The notes: a model not told the origin generated them from the sequence alone. 64,000 bases of DNA from 66-474 sp039923855 (GCA_039923855.1 JBDTBW010000014.1:1-64000), one strand, 5' to 3'; positions 17,873 to 27,390 are shown, counted from the stretch's first letter. Made by a program: numbers and translations.

Positions 17873-18913
17873 TCATGGGGTGACGAACTGCGCCATACCG
17901 CAGATTTTCCCTGTCACATCATGCAGTGTGGCGGAGCAAAACGCGTGGTCCGGAAGGTGCGCGCGCTCGTAGCGTCTGACGCGCACGAGGTATTCGGCCT
18001 CATTTTCCAGTTCATCGAGGATCGTTGCGAAACATTCTTCGGTCCCGGTTTTGGTCGAGCCTTGCCGCTCACGTTGAGTCGAAAGAGCCACAGCCAGGAA
18101 ACGTGTCATCGCCTGTCCGCGCAGGAGTTGGCCGCTGTCCGCATCGGATAGCGTCACCGTCTGCGTGGCACCTGTGCGGTCCAGGTCGAGGAGTGCGTTG
18201 ACATGAAACGTATCGAAGACCTCGGCGAAAACGAATCCTTCGCGGACCCAGACGCGCTGTACCGGGAGATTGCCGATCTGGGTTGAAATTTTTAGGGTCC
18301 GGTAGCCGCGCTCGCAAAAATAGCGCTGCGTATATCGGATCAGATCCGTGTAGATTCCGCTGCCCGAACAATCCGGATGCACACCGTGGAGCACGCCTTG
18401 GCAGACACGGGTCGCCGGATCGAACGTGCTGCAGGCAATTCCGGCGACGTGGCCGTTTGCGCGCGCGACCCACGCGATCTGGTGATCGCCTTCGAGGTGG
18501 TTCAAGGCCCATTCGCAATAGCCATCCAGCACGGCCGCGCGGTCGAGCATCGGATTGGCGTGATAGTGATTGGGATAGTCGGCAAACACCGCCTTGACCA
18601 GTTCGATGATTGCCTGGGTGTCGCTAGGACCCGCCGGGTCGATGGTTCGTAGCGGGTCCCTCAATGGCCGGGTTTCGCACTCCTGCAAGTGGCATTCATA
18701 ACTGACCAGCGTATCCGCATGAATCGGATGCAGCCCGAAGCGCTGGATGCTTCTTATCTCCTCCGACTCGCGGGTTGGCAGACGCAGAATCGCCAAGTCG
18801 ACGCGCTGGGCGACGATCTCCTCGAACAGCGCATTGACATTGATACCGGACAACACCGCGCGGAAGGTGCGCATGTCGAAGCGAGCCGATTCGCTCGGCG
18901 AAAAAGTCAGCAT
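17873..18913 (-). CDS. WecD-like GNAT acyltransferase with extra C-terminal domain
   Basis: 346 residues, longer than WecD (about 224). Residues 1-90 resemble the WecD/FdtC N-terminal domain (LAILRLPTRE and GLHPIHADTLVSYE). Residues 95-240 are a GNAT fold: IAWVARANGHVAGIA, the acyl-CoA loop CSGSGI at 182-187, and a terminal EGFVFAEVFDTFH strand. Residues 241-346 are extra and end in CSATLHDVTGKICGMAQF. That edge-strand pattern could be a small beta-fold, but I do not recognise it with confidence. It would acylate the amine made by WecE. It overlaps the upstream GT2 gene by seven bases. The acetyl donor is assumed; another acyl-CoA is possible. Confidence 0.75.
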   Translation of the reverse strand: MLTFSPSESARFDMRTFRAVLSGINVNALFEEIVAQRVDLAILRLPTRESEEIRSIQRFGLHPIHADTLVSYECHLQECETRPLRDPLRTIDPAGPSDTQAIIELVKAVFADYPNHYHANPMLDRAAVLDGYCEWALNHLEGDHQIAWVARANGHVAGIACSTFDPATRVCQGVLHGVHPDCSGSGIYTDLIRYTQRYFCERGYRTLKISTQIGNLPVQRVWVREGFVFAEVFDTFHVNALLDLDRTGATQTVTLSDADSGQLLRGQAMTRFLAVALSTQRERQGSTKTGTEECFATILDELENEAEYLVRVRRYERAHLPDHAFCSATLHDVTGKICGMAQFVTP

Positions 18914-19875
18914 GCGCTGCTGCCTTTTTCCTGTGCGCCGGCCTCCGGAAGATTCAGGTATTCATCTACCGCGTAGTAGGGGCGGCTCTTGATGTCGTTG
19001 AACACACGGCCGACGTACAAACCGACCATGCCGACACAGGAAATGATAATGCCGCCCAGCAGCCAGATTGAGGCAATGATGCTGGTATAGCCTGCCACCG
19101 CCACATTTCCGTGCAGATAACGGTAGAGACTGAACAAGACAAGACAAAAGGCCGCAACGGAAAATGCTAAACCCAGCTTGGCCAGAAGACGCAACGGTTT
19201 GTCTGAATAGGAAAGGACGATTTCCAGCGCCATGCGCAGCAGTTTGCCGAACCGATAGGTGCTTTTGCCTACAGCACGTTGCGCATGCGCAGTGGGCAAG
19301 AGTGCGATGCGGTAGCCGGCCCATCGCACCATCAGCGGGAAAAAACGCACCCGTTCCGGCATGGCATTGACCTTGGCGATCGCGCGCGCGCTGAATATGC
19401 CGAAGTTGGCCGTGCTGGCGTCGTAAGCCGTGCCGGTCAGATAACCCAGCATCCAATAAAACCCTTTCGAGAAAAAGCGCTTTGTCCACGCGTCTTGCCG
19501 TTCTAGGCGCTGAGCGAACACCAAGTCGTAACCTTCATTGGCCTTGGCGTATAGAGCGGCAATTTCCTCGGGGACATCCTGCAGATCGCAGTCCATCACC
19601 ACAACCCACTCGCCATGAGCATGTTCCAGTCCGGCGCTGATGGCGTAATGTTGCCCGAAATTTCGGGCCAACCGGATACCCAAGATACGCGGATCGCGAC
19701 CGGCCAGTTCGCGGATGCGTTGCCAGGAGCGATCCGGGCTGGCATCGCAAACCAGAATGATTTCGGAGGTCTTGCCAAGCTTGGCGACTGCGCTCAAGAC
19801 GCGGTCGCAAAGCTCTTCCAGACAGCCTTCGCAGCCGTACACTGGCGAGACGATGGAGAAAAAAGGATGCGGCAT
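18907..19875 (-). CDS. family 2 glycosyltransferase, undecaprenyl-phosphate type (ArnC/GtrB-like)
   Basis: 322 residues from an ATG at 19875 that overlaps the upstream stop as TGATG; a GTG at 19881 is the alternative. GT2 core with FSIVSPVYGCEGCLEE at the start, VCDASPDRSW and the acidic motif VMDCDLQD at about residues 90-97. The two C-terminal spans (AFCLVLFSLYRYL and SIWLLGGIIISCVGMVGLYVG) end in a short basic tail, as in ArnC and GtrB. It transfers a sugar from a nucleotide donor to undecaprenyl phosphate. With wecE, the GNAT and the small flippase-like gene in the same run, the sugar may be a 4-amino-4,6-dideoxyhexose derivative (inference). Confidence 0.85.
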   Translation of the reverse strand: MPHPFFSIVSPVYGCEGCLEELCDRVLSAVAKLGKTSEIILVCDASPDRSWQRIRELAGRDPRILGIRLARNFGQHYAISAGLEHAHGEWVVVMDCDLQDVPEEIAALYAKANEGYDLVFAQRLERQDAWTKRFFSKGFYWMLGYLTGTAYDASTANFGIFSARAIAKVNAMPERVRFFPLMVRWAGYRIALLPTAHAQRAVGKSTYRFGKLLRMALEIVLSYSDKPLRLLAKLGLAFSVAAFCLVLFSLYRYLHGNVAVAGYTSIIASIWLLGGIIISCVGMVGLYVGRVFNDIKSRPYYAVDEYLNLPEAGAQEKGSSAC

Positions 19876-21833
19876 CAGCACGGATCCAATTCGTGGCGGC
19901 CATAAAAATGTGCCAGCGCCCCCGGATTCGCCAGCGCGTCGGCGTTCTTCACCGGCTCGCCGTGGATTGCCGCGCGCACGGCAAGTTCGCTGATCTTGCC
20001 GGAGATCGTGCGCGGGATGTCGGCAACTTGCAGGATAATTGCGGGCACGTGGCGCGGGGTGGTGTTGTCGCGGATTTGTTTTTTTATTCTTTCGCGCAGC
20101 GGATCATCCAGCGCCGCGTTCTCGCGCAGACGCACGAACAGCACGATGCGCTCATCATTTTGCCAACGCTGGCCGACCACGACCGATTCCAGCACTTCCG
20201 ACAATTGCTCGACCTGGCGGTAGATTTCCGCGGTGCCGATGCGCACGCCGCCGGGATTGAGCGTGGCATCCGAGCGGCCGTAAATGATCACGCCGTCGTG
20301 GGCGGTGAGTTCCGCGCGGTCGCCGTGGCACCACACGCCCGGCACTTTCGAGAAATACGCGGCATGATATTTTTCGCCGTCCGGGTCGCTCCAGAACGCT
20401 ACCGGCATCGACGGAAATGGCGCGGCGCAGGACAGTTCGCCGGGCTGTTCGCGCACCGGCTTGCCGTCCTCGCAGAGGATTTCGACCTTCATGCCGAGGC
20501 CGCGGCATTGCAGTTCGCCGCGATAAACGGGCAGCAACGGATTGCCCAGCGCGAAGCAGGAGACGATGTCGGTGCCGCCGGAGATCGACGACAGCAACAC
20601 GCGCTCTTTCACGTCTCGGTAAACGTAGTCGAAACTCTCCGGCGACAGTGGCGAGCCGGTGGAGAGGATCGTCTTCAGCGCGGTGAGCTTGTGGGTCTCG
20701 CGCGGACGGACGCCCATTTTCGCCGTGGCGTCGATCCACTTGGCACTGGCGCCGAACACGCTGATGCCGACTTCATCGGCGAGATCCCACAGCGATTTGC
20801 CACCGGGCCACGTCGGCGAGCCGTCGTACAGCACCACCACGGCGCCCACCGCGAGTGATGAGACCAGCCAGTTCCACATCATCCATCCGCAAGTCGTGTA
20901 ATAAAAAATCCGGTCTTCGCGTTTCAAATCCGTGTGCAGCACCAATTCCTTCAAATGCTGCAACAAGGTGCCGCCGGCGCCGTGCACGATGCACTTGGGT
21001 ACGCCTGTGGTGCCGGACGAATACATGATGTAGAGCGGATGCTCGAACGATGTTGACTCGAACTCGATCGCGTGTTCGCCGTCGCCGGCGAAATCGTGCC
21101 AGCTCACCGCATCGCGCAAGCCGTCCAGTTGCAGCGTGTCGCCGGAATAGGGGATCACCACGCAGCGCTCGATCGATGGGATCGCGTCGAGCACCTCGCG
21201 CATCTTGGCCTGACAATCATGACGCTTGCCGCCGTAAGCGTAGGCGTCCGCGCAGAACAGCACCCTGGGTTCGATCTGGCCGAAACGGTCGAGTACGCCT
21301 TGCACGCCAAAATCCGGCGAACACGAGGACCAGGTCGCGCCCAATGACGCCGCAGCCAGCATCGCAATCACGGTTTCCGGAATGTTGGGTAGAAAGCCGG
21401 CGACGCGATCGCCCTTGGTCACGCCGCTTTGTTTCAGTGCGTACGCGATCCTGCCGACTTCGCTGCGCAATTGCGCGTAGGAATATTCGCGCGCGTGGCC
21501 CCATTCGTTGCGGAAGATCAGCGCGGGTTTGTCGTCCTTGAAGCGCAGCAGGTTCTGCGCGAAGTTGAGCCGCACGCCCGGAAACCATTGCGCGCCGGGC
21601 ATCTTGTCGGCATCGACCAGCACCGGCTCGAACTCACCGGTGGCGCGCACGCCGCAGAACTTCCACACCAGCGGCCAGAATTTTTCCGGATGGCAGGTCG
21701 AGAAGTCGTACAGCGACGGATAATCCACGATCGATTCGTCGGCCTGCTCGCGCGCGAAACGCAGGAAGCGGCTCAAGTTGGCGCGCTCGATACGTTCGGG
21801 CGAAGGTTGCCAGAGCGGGGAGTCGACGGTCAT
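19875..21833 (-). CDS. acetoacetate-CoA ligase (acetoacetyl-CoA synthetase)
   Basis: 652 residues from the ATG at 21833; the frame extends to 21938 through repeat sequence. ANL-superfamily enzyme: the P-loop YSSGTTGVPK, VQGVLDRFGQIEP, GRSDATLNPGG and the C-terminal catalytic Lys in TISGKI are all present. LWTP-like opening, DKMPGAQWFPGVRLNFAQN and ISGGTDIVSCF are typical of acetoacetyl-CoA synthetases. It converts acetoacetate, ATP and CoA to acetoacetyl-CoA in the cytoplasm. It is the first gene of the minus-strand surface-glycan run and its TGA overlaps the start of the following glycosyltransferase, which is unusual for a ketone-body enzyme. Family assignment is firm; the link to the glycan genes is only positional. 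Confidence 0.92.
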   Translation of the reverse strand: MTVDSPLWQPSPERIERANLSRFLRFAREQADESIVDYPSLYDFSTCHPEKFWPLVWKFCGVRATGEFEPVLVDADKMPGAQWFPGVRLNFAQNLLRFKDDKPALIFRNEWGHAREYSYAQLRSEVGRIAYALKQSGVTKGDRVAGFLPNIPETVIAMLAAASLGATWSSCSPDFGVQGVLDRFGQIEPRVLFCADAYAYGGKRHDCQAKMREVLDAIPSIERCVVIPYSGDTLQLDGLRDAVSWHDFAGDGEHAIEFESTSFEHPLYIMYSSGTTGVPKCIVHGAGGTLLQHLKELVLHTDLKREDRIFYYTTCGWMMWNWLVSSLAVGAVVVLYDGSPTWPGGKSLWDLADEVGISVFGASAKWIDATAKMGVRPRETHKLTALKTILSTGSPLSPESFDYVYRDVKERVLLSSISGGTDIVSCFALGNPLLPVYRGELQCRGLGMKVEILCEDGKPVREQPGELSCAAPFPSMPVAFWSDPDGEKYHAAYFSKVPGVWCHGDRAELTAHDGVIIYGRSDATLNPGGVRIGTAEIYRQVEQLSEVLESVVVGQRWQNDERIVLFVRLRENAALDDPLRERIKKQIRDNTTPRHVPAIILQVADIPRTISGKISELAVRAAIHGEPVKNADALANPGALAHFYGRHELDPC

Positions 21834-21885
21834 GCGCGAAGACGATGAAAAACGATCGGCCGATTGTAACGGATGCCGCGAGTGA

Positions 21886-22056
21886 CCCCCTCCCTGACAC
21901 TCCCCCGCTGGGGGAGGGGATTGTATTGGCGCTTTCACGGGGTGAAGTGCAATCGTGAATGGCTTTGTTTACTCCTTCCCCAGCGACATATCTGTCTCTG
22001 CGGAGTTGGATGCGGTTCTTTGCTCCTTCCCCCAGCGGGGGAAGGTTGGGATGGGG
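21886..22056. repeat. inverted pair of GC-rich REP-like palindromes in the aacS-peptidase intergenic region
   Basis: The 343 bases between the two divergent genes (21834-22176) hold two copies of a short palindromic repeat in opposite orientation: CTCCCCC-gct-GGGGGAG at 21900-21916 and CCTTCCCCC-agc-GGGGGAAGG at 22025-22045. Each is flanked by a GGTTGGGATGGGG-like arm. The same unit recurs at 30811-30849 and twice at 41690-41780. The remainder should carry both divergent promoters, but I cannot pick convincing -35/-10 pairs. Confidence 0.75.
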
Positions 22057-22176
22057 CGCTTTGGTATGCGCATCCGTATCCGTGGAAGCCAAATTCTTTC
22101 ACGCGCATTCGGCCGCGTTCACCCCGGCGCATCGCGTGCGATGCTATAAAGCGATGGATTCTTTCCGCGCCTTTCG

Positions 22177-24426
22177 ATGCCTTCCATGTCCAAACGTCTG
22201 CTCACCGCCGCGATGCTTCTGCTGACGGCCATCGTGCTTTCCGCTTCCGCCGCGACCAGCACCACGTCGTCTTCCGCCACCCCGACCCTGTTCAGCGTGG
22301 GCGGCGCGCCGCAGTCGCTGGCCGGCGGCGCGCAGAAACTGTATCCCGTCGCCATCGACGAGAACCAGGCGTTCAACGCGATCTTCAAGGGCGGCATGTG
22401 GTTGCCCAATCCCGATGGCGGCCGCGAATACGCGAAGTACGATCATCACCTCATCCACGACAACGGCGACTGGACCTGGGTCGGCAAGGTGCCGACCACG
22501 CACGGCGATCAATCGGTGGTGATCACCTTCGGCAAGGATGCGGTGTTCGGCCTGATCCCGCAGGCGAGCGGTTATCCCTTGCGCGTGACAACAGCGCACG
22601 GACGCACGCTGCTGCTGCAGACGTCTGGCGAGATGCTGGGCCGCTCGCCGACCGCGCTGTCATTGCGCGCGAACCAGGATTTCATGATTCCGCCCCGGCG
22701 CGCGCGTGGCGCGGCATTGTCGTCCGGAGTAGCGGTCACGGCTCAATCGTCGGCGCAACAACAAACCGCGTCGCCGACGATCGATGTCATGGTTGCTTAC
22801 ACCGCCGGATTCGTCAGCGAATACGGCAACGTGTCAGCGGCGCTCACCCGCATCGACAATCTGATCGACGTCACCAATCAGGTGTACGTGGATAGCCAGG
22901 TCAACCAGCAGATCCGGCTGGTGCACACCGTGCAGGTGAATTATCCGGACAACACTTCCAATACCAGCGCGCTCGACGACATTACCGGCAGCGACGGCAC
23001 CAACCCTGTGCCGATCCCGGCGTCGTTGCAGGCGATCGCGGGCCTGCGCACGCAATACGGCGCGGATCTGGTCAGCGTCGTGCGCCGTTTCGACAACGCC
23101 GCCGATGGCGGCTGCGGTATCGGCTGGCTGATCGGCGCCGGTCTGCAGCAGATCGTGCCCTCGCAGGACAACGCCTTCGGCTATTCGGAGGTCAGCGACG
23201 GCAGCGACGCGGGCTTCTACTGCCTTGATTCCACCTTCGCCCACGAACTGGGCCACAACATGGGCAATGCGCACGATCGCGCGCACGCCGACAAGGACAA
23301 GAACGGCAACCCGACAGCCGGCGCGTATTCGTATTCGTTCGGTTATCTGGGAAACGGCGTGGACGGATTCTCGACAATCATGGCCTACGGCAGTGCCTCG
23401 GATACCCCGTTGGATCTGTTTTCCAACCCGAACATCTCGATCTGCCAGAACTCGCCGTGTGGAGTGGCCGACAATTCACCCAGCTCCGCCGACAATGTTC
23501 ACAGCATGAACAATACGGCCGCGTTGATCGCGCAGTTCGAGCCGACGAAGGTCGTATCGACTTACATCGTCCATAACGATGTCAATGGCGATGGAAAATC
23601 GGATCTCTTCTGGTACAACCAGAGTAATCTGATGACCTATTGGCTGATGAATGGGCCCAGCAGGTTGTCGTATCAGGCATTTACAGTCCCAAGCGGTTAC
23701 CGGCCGATCGGGAGTGGGGATTTCGATGGTAATGGCCATGCGGACATATTGTGGAAAGCTGCGTCTGGCGGTCTTGAAATGTGGCTGGATGATGGGCAGG
23801 CTTTCACGCCGCAATATGTTCGCCCTTATCCCAATGGTTGGGTGTTGATCGGAGTGGGTGACGAAAATGGCGATGGCAAAGCCGATTTATTCTGGTACAA
23901 CCCGAGTACGGGACAGGTGACCTGTTGGCTGATGAACGGAGCGACGCTATTACAGTACCTTTCGTTCTCGACCAGCCCCGGATTGCAACCGCTCGCGGTT
24001 GGAGATTTTGACGGAAACGGAAGCGCCGACATTTTGTGGAAGACGCCGTCCGGCGCCATGTATATTTGGCTGTTCAATGGCACGTCATTCACCTATTACA
24101 ACATCGGGACGTATCCTTCGGGTTGGGTGCTGGCCGGGGTTGGCGACGAGGATGGCGATGGCAAGACGGATCTGTTCTGGTACAACCCGACGAGCGGGCA
24201 GATAACCTATTGGCTGATGAATGGCGAAACCAGAATATTGTTCAGGGCATTTGTCACCAGCCCCGGACTCCAATCGCTTGGTACTGGTGACTACAATGGG
24301 GATGGACACTCGGATCTTCTTTGGAAGACTTCGTCCGGCGCCATGTATATGTGGCTGTTCAATGGAACGTCATATACGTATTACGGTATCGGTGCATATC
24401 CTGCAGGGTGGATACCGATTCCATGA
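22177..24426 (+). CDS. secreted metzincin-type zinc metallopeptidase with six FG-GAP/VCBS-like repeats
   Basis: 749 residues; a second ATG at 22186 gives a more typical signal peptide (KRLLTAAMLLLTAIVLSASA). Residues ~30-200 look like a propeptide. The catalytic region contains the zinc motif HELGHNMGNAHD from residue 356 and a Met-turn in IMAYGS, placing it with the reprolysin-like M12/metzincins. From about residue 465 six repeats of ~46 residues follow, each with a Ca-binding type DxxGDGxxD motif (for example DVNGDGKSDLFWYN). They alternate between a YWLMNG type and a WLFNG type. Probably exported to act on extracellular protein; the repeats may bind surfaces. Base composition becomes less GC-rich in the repeat half. 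Confidence 0.88.
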   Translation: MPSMSKRLLTAAMLLLTAIVLSASAATSTTSSSATPTLFSVGGAPQSLAGGAQKLYPVAIDENQAFNAIFKGGMWLPNPDGGREYAKYDHHLIHDNGDWTWVGKVPTTHGDQSVVITFGKDAVFGLIPQASGYPLRVTTAHGRTLLLQTSGEMLGRSPTALSLRANQDFMIPPRRARGAALSSGVAVTAQSSAQQQTASPTIDVMVAYTAGFVSEYGNVSAALTRIDNLIDVTNQVYVDSQVNQQIRLVHTVQVNYPDNTSNTSALDDITGSDGTNPVPIPASLQAIAGLRTQYGADLVSVVRRFDNAADGGCGIGWLIGAGLQQIVPSQDNAFGYSEVSDGSDAGFYCLDSTFAHELGHNMGNAHDRAHADKDKNGNPTAGAYSYSFGYLGNGVDGFSTIMAYGSASDTPLDLFSNPNISICQNSPCGVADNSPSSADNVHSMNNTAALIAQFEPTKVVSTYIVHNDVNGDGKSDLFWYNQSNLMTYWLMNGPSRLSYQAFTVPSGYRPIGSGDFDGNGHADILWKAASGGLEMWLDDGQAFTPQYVRPYPNGWVLIGVGDENGDGKADLFWYNPSTGQVTCWLMNGATLLQYLSFSTSPGLQPLAVGDFDGNGSADILWKTPSGAMYIWLFNGTSFTYYNIGTYPSGWVLAGVGDEDGDGKTDLFWYNPTSGQITYWLMNGETRILFRAFVTSPGLQSLGTGDYNGDGHSDLLWKTSSGAMYMWLFNGTSYTYYGIGAYPAGWIPIP

Positions 24427-24466
24427 GACGGACTACTCAATAATAGATTAAAGAGTAAGTATTTGA

Positions 24467-25180
24467 TTATAGAAAAATAAAATTGATATGGTGATTTGAA
24501 TCGGCCGATGGGTCGTTGCACTTGCGCAGCCGACCTTCATCGCAAACATGCGATATATATCCCATTGACGCCAGCCAATCATGTAGGGCAACGAATGACT
24601 CCGGCGTATGCCGCTGATGATCGATCTCGACCAGCAGTTTTGGATGAGATGTTTCAATGGTTTTGTGCGCGCCCCGCAGCATGGCGGCTTCAAAACCCTC
24701 GACATCGATCTTGATGAAGTCAACACGGGGAAACGCAAAGCTATCCAATGTGCGCACCTTGATATCCCGCGATACGGACTCTCCAGATGGACGATCCAGC
24801 GATGCCCGGGTCAGCACCGCGTGGCCATGGATGATGGGGATATAAATACGCAGCAGACCCGACGTATCGGAGAGCGCGAAGCTATGCACGATAATCTTGT
24901 CTGACTTGTAGGCTTGGATATATCGGCAGCACTCGATAAGCGGTTCAAAGCAATGCACGCTCGTTGCGATATTCGCCAAGGCATAAGCATAGACGCCGCG
25001 ATTCGCTCCCACGTCCAAAGCCACGTCGGACCGCTTTACGAGGTCCGCGAGCAACGCCATTTCTGGTTCGAGTCCGCCGACGAGGCGTTGTCCGTGATAG
25101 CGCACTGGCAACCGCCAGCGGGGTGGAACGATCCCTTCGGCGAATTGGATTTTTTTTGCAATTGAACTCAGCAATGGCAT
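24467..25180 (-). CDS. FkbM family SAM-dependent methyltransferase
   Basis: 237 residues. SAM motif I VALDVGANRGVY and the family hallmark FIKIDVEGFEAAML are present. FkbM-type enzymes methylate sugars or other small molecules. It is the last gene of a minus-strand set (YbhN-like, GT4, FkbM), 14 bases after the GT4 stop, so a role in glycan O-methylation is a fair inference. The 40 bases between it and the convergent peptidase gene are AT-rich, as is its own 3' end, in contrast with the rest of the window; no hairpin terminator is evident there. Confidence 0.85.
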   Translation of the reverse strand: MPLLSSIAKKIQFAEGIVPPRWRLPVRYHGQRLVGGLEPEMALLADLVKRSDVALDVGANRGVYAYALANIATSVHCFEPLIECCRYIQAYKSDKIIVHSFALSDTSGLLRIYIPIIHGHAVLTRASLDRPSGESVSRDIKVRTLDSFAFPRVDFIKIDVEGFEAAMLRGAHKTIETSHPKLLVEIDHQRHTPESFVALHDWLASMGYISHVCDEGRLRKCNDPSADSNHHINFIFL

Positions 25181-25194
25181 TGGCAGTTGTCGTC

Positions 25195-26367
25195 TCAGTT
25201 TGATGATCCAGGTGCGCCTCGATGGAGCGCAATCTGCCGCATATCATGAGCCATATCGACTAGGCTGTCAGCCAGCGAAGACCACGTGAATCGGGTCTTG
25301 TAAGCGCGTATGTAGACGTGCATCTGGCCGAGTTCTTCTCTGCTCGTCGAGCGCAATCGCGCGGCCAGTTGTCCCGCTGAATCCGGATCGATCAGAAAAC
25401 CGGTGCGCCCGTCTTCGATCACATCGGGCAAACCGCCCACGCGCGTTGCCAGTAGCGGCCGATCATAATGATAAGCGACCGCCGCGACCGCACTGCCCGT
25501 GGCGGAACGATAGGGCAGCACGACCAGATCCGCGCGTGCGAAAAAATTCGCCGCGTCGGTGGCCTCCACGTAATCCAGATGCAGTTCGACATTCGGCGCG
25601 CCGGTCGCACGTATGCGGTTGCGAAGCTCTTTGGGCGCACACCATGGTTCGCCGACCACCGTGAGATAAACCTCACGGTCGTTGAGTCTGGCGAGCGCGT
25701 CCGCCAGCACGTCGAGCCCCTTGTAGGGGCGGATGAATCCGAAGAACAAAAGCTCGAGGCGGCCACGCTTGGGCAGCAGCTTCGACGCATCGGGAAACCG
25801 GTCATGGGTTGGGTGCGGATGCGTCAGCACCGGTTTGTCCGGAAACAGGTTGCGTAGTTGGATGGCCTGATCTTGGCTGTGAACCAGATAGGCATTGGCC
25901 TGTGATAGAAGTTTTGTGCTGAGGGCGCGCTTGATCGCGCCGCTGTCGTGATCGAACAGGTTGTGGCAGATAAAAACGACGGGCACGCCACGCCTGCGCA
26001 ACATTTGCGCGATCAGGGCGAAACCCGGCGCCCAGAACAGCGTCCACCAGTCGATCACGGCGAGGTCGCAACCTCGGGCGGCAATCGAACGCGCCGTTGC
26101 GGCCCATGTCGACGGATTCAACGCATCGAGGATGTAATCGACGCCGTGTTCCACATGACCTTCCATGCCGGGTTCACGATCGCTTTTGCCGGGATAAAGC
26201 CATGCCGGATACTGTCGCCGGAACGACAGCGTTTGCAAATCGCAGCGCGTGGACAGTGCGCGATGGAGTTCGGTGGTGTATTGGGCGATCCCGCCACGAA
26301 AGGGCTTGACCGGCCCGACAAGGGCCAACCTGCAATCGGGATGTAGGCTTTGAGGGTTCGCTTTCAA
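25195..26367 (-). CDS. family 4 glycosyltransferase (GT-B)
   Basis: 390 residues. The N-terminal LALVGPVKPFRGGIAQYT and C-terminal LFFGFIRPYKGLDVL are followed by a donor-site region ATGSAVAAVAYHYDRPLLAT and VGGLPDVIEDGRTGFLIDP. Together these give the usual GT4 layout, though the E-x7-E motif is not clear. The only plausible start is TTG at 26367 with an AAGAGAA upstream. It is expected to add a sugar to a glycan or lipid on the cytoplasmic side. It is flanked by a YbhN-like membrane protein and an FkbM methyltransferase in the same direction. Confidence 0.85.
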   Translation of the reverse strand: MKANPQSLHPDCRLALVGPVKPFRGGIAQYTTELHRALSTRCDLQTLSFRRQYPAWLYPGKSDREPGMEGHVEHGVDYILDALNPSTWAATARSIAARGCDLAVIDWWTLFWAPGFALIAQMLRRRGVPVVFICHNLFDHDSGAIKRALSTKLLSQANAYLVHSQDQAIQLRNLFPDKPVLTHPHPTHDRFPDASKLLPKRGRLELLFFGFIRPYKGLDVLADALARLNDREVYLTVVGEPWCAPKELRNRIRATGAPNVELHLDYVEATDAANFFARADLVVLPYRSATGSAVAAVAYHYDRPLLATRVGGLPDVIEDGRTGFLIDPDSAGQLAARLRSTSREELGQMHVYIRAYKTRFTWSSLADSLVDMAHDMRQIALHRGAPGSSN

Positions 26368-26424
26368 GTGAGAGTAATTCTCTTGAAGAACGGCGTGCTG
26401 ATCACACGGCCGATCACATCTTTT

Positions 26425-27390
26425 TCACGCAAGCGACGAAGGAACGGCTGCGGGAGGCTGCGTTTTTTTCGGCAATAGAATCAGGCCGACGACAAAATTG
26501 ATGGCATCGCCCAACGTGGTCGCAAGCCGCAATGCAATGATCAATATGCCCGCAAGCGCCGGGGTATAGATCGGCCCCAGCATCAACAGCAGCAAACCTT
26601 CGCGTACGCCAAGACCCGCAGGGGCGCCCGGTGTGACGAAACCGACCACCCAAGCTAGCGCGAAACTTGCGACCAGCAACCAGTTGTCGTGGGCCTGAGA
26701 GGGCAACAGCAGATGCGCCAAGGCAATGATGCCGATGCCGACCATGCAATACGTTGCGCAGTAGAACAGGAAGGCTCGGATCAGCGTAAGCCGCGGCGGC
26801 AACAAGCTGCCCTCCAGCAGATGGGCGTGCTGCGGCGTGAAGCGTTGCAGTATGCGGGGCGCAAGGGTACGAAACAGGACCAACCCGATGATGGCTGCCA
26901 CGAGCACGGCGCAGATCAAGGCGATTTGTTCATCCTTGCCGCGTGCCAGCGCGAACCCCACGTTCGAAAGAAGACCTGCTCCGATTCCGACCACGAGAGC
27001 CGCGCCCATCAGCGACACCATTTCGATCACGACGGTTACGCCGAATGCGCGCAAACCGATTCCGCGGGAGAGCGACATCGCTGTCCGTCCGACATATTGG
27101 CCGATGTTGCCGGGGAGGTATTTTGCGAATTGGGTAATCGCAAGGATCGCGGTCAACTCACGCCAGGATTTGAACACCGCCAAACCACGCAACAGATCGC
27201 GCCAAGCCCATGCGATCAGTGGCAGGCTGAGGCAATAGAAAAGGGCCGCCAATCCAATGCCGGCAAACGCGCGTGGTGTTACATAGGCGGCCAAATCATG
27301 GCCGCGGAGTGATCGTGCTACATAGGCAATGAATACAACGGTGACGACAAGGCCCGCGACCAGGCCAATCAAGTGATAGCGGCGTTTCAT
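26425..27390 (-). CDS. YbhN-like (lysylphosphatidylglycerol synthase TM-region, UPF0104) membrane protein
   Basis: 321 residues with about eight hydrophobic spans. The motifs FAKYLPGNIGQYVGR and, near the C-terminus, VTPGAPAGLGVREGLLL are characteristic of the UPF0104/AglD family. Members are membrane proteins found beside glycosyltransferases and sometimes act as lipid flippases or transferases; the exact role is unclear. It lies 58 bases upstream of the GT4 gene and 12 bases after the VapC stop, so it may be co-transcribed with both. Confidence 0.82.
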   Translation of the reverse strand: MKRRYHLIGLVAGLVVTVVFIAYVARSLRGHDLAAYVTPRAFAGIGLAALFYCLSLPLIAWAWRDLLRGLAVFKSWRELTAILAITQFAKYLPGNIGQYVGRTAMSLSRGIGLRAFGVTVVIEMVSLMGAALVVGIGAGLLSNVGFALARGKDEQIALICAVLVAAIIGLVLFRTLAPRILQRFTPQHAHLLEGSLLPPRLTLIRAFLFYCATYCMVGIGIIALAHLLLPSQAHDNWLLVASFALAWVVGFVTPGAPAGLGVREGLLLLMLGPIYTPALAGILIIALRLATTLGDAINFVVGLILLPKKTQPPAAVPSSLA

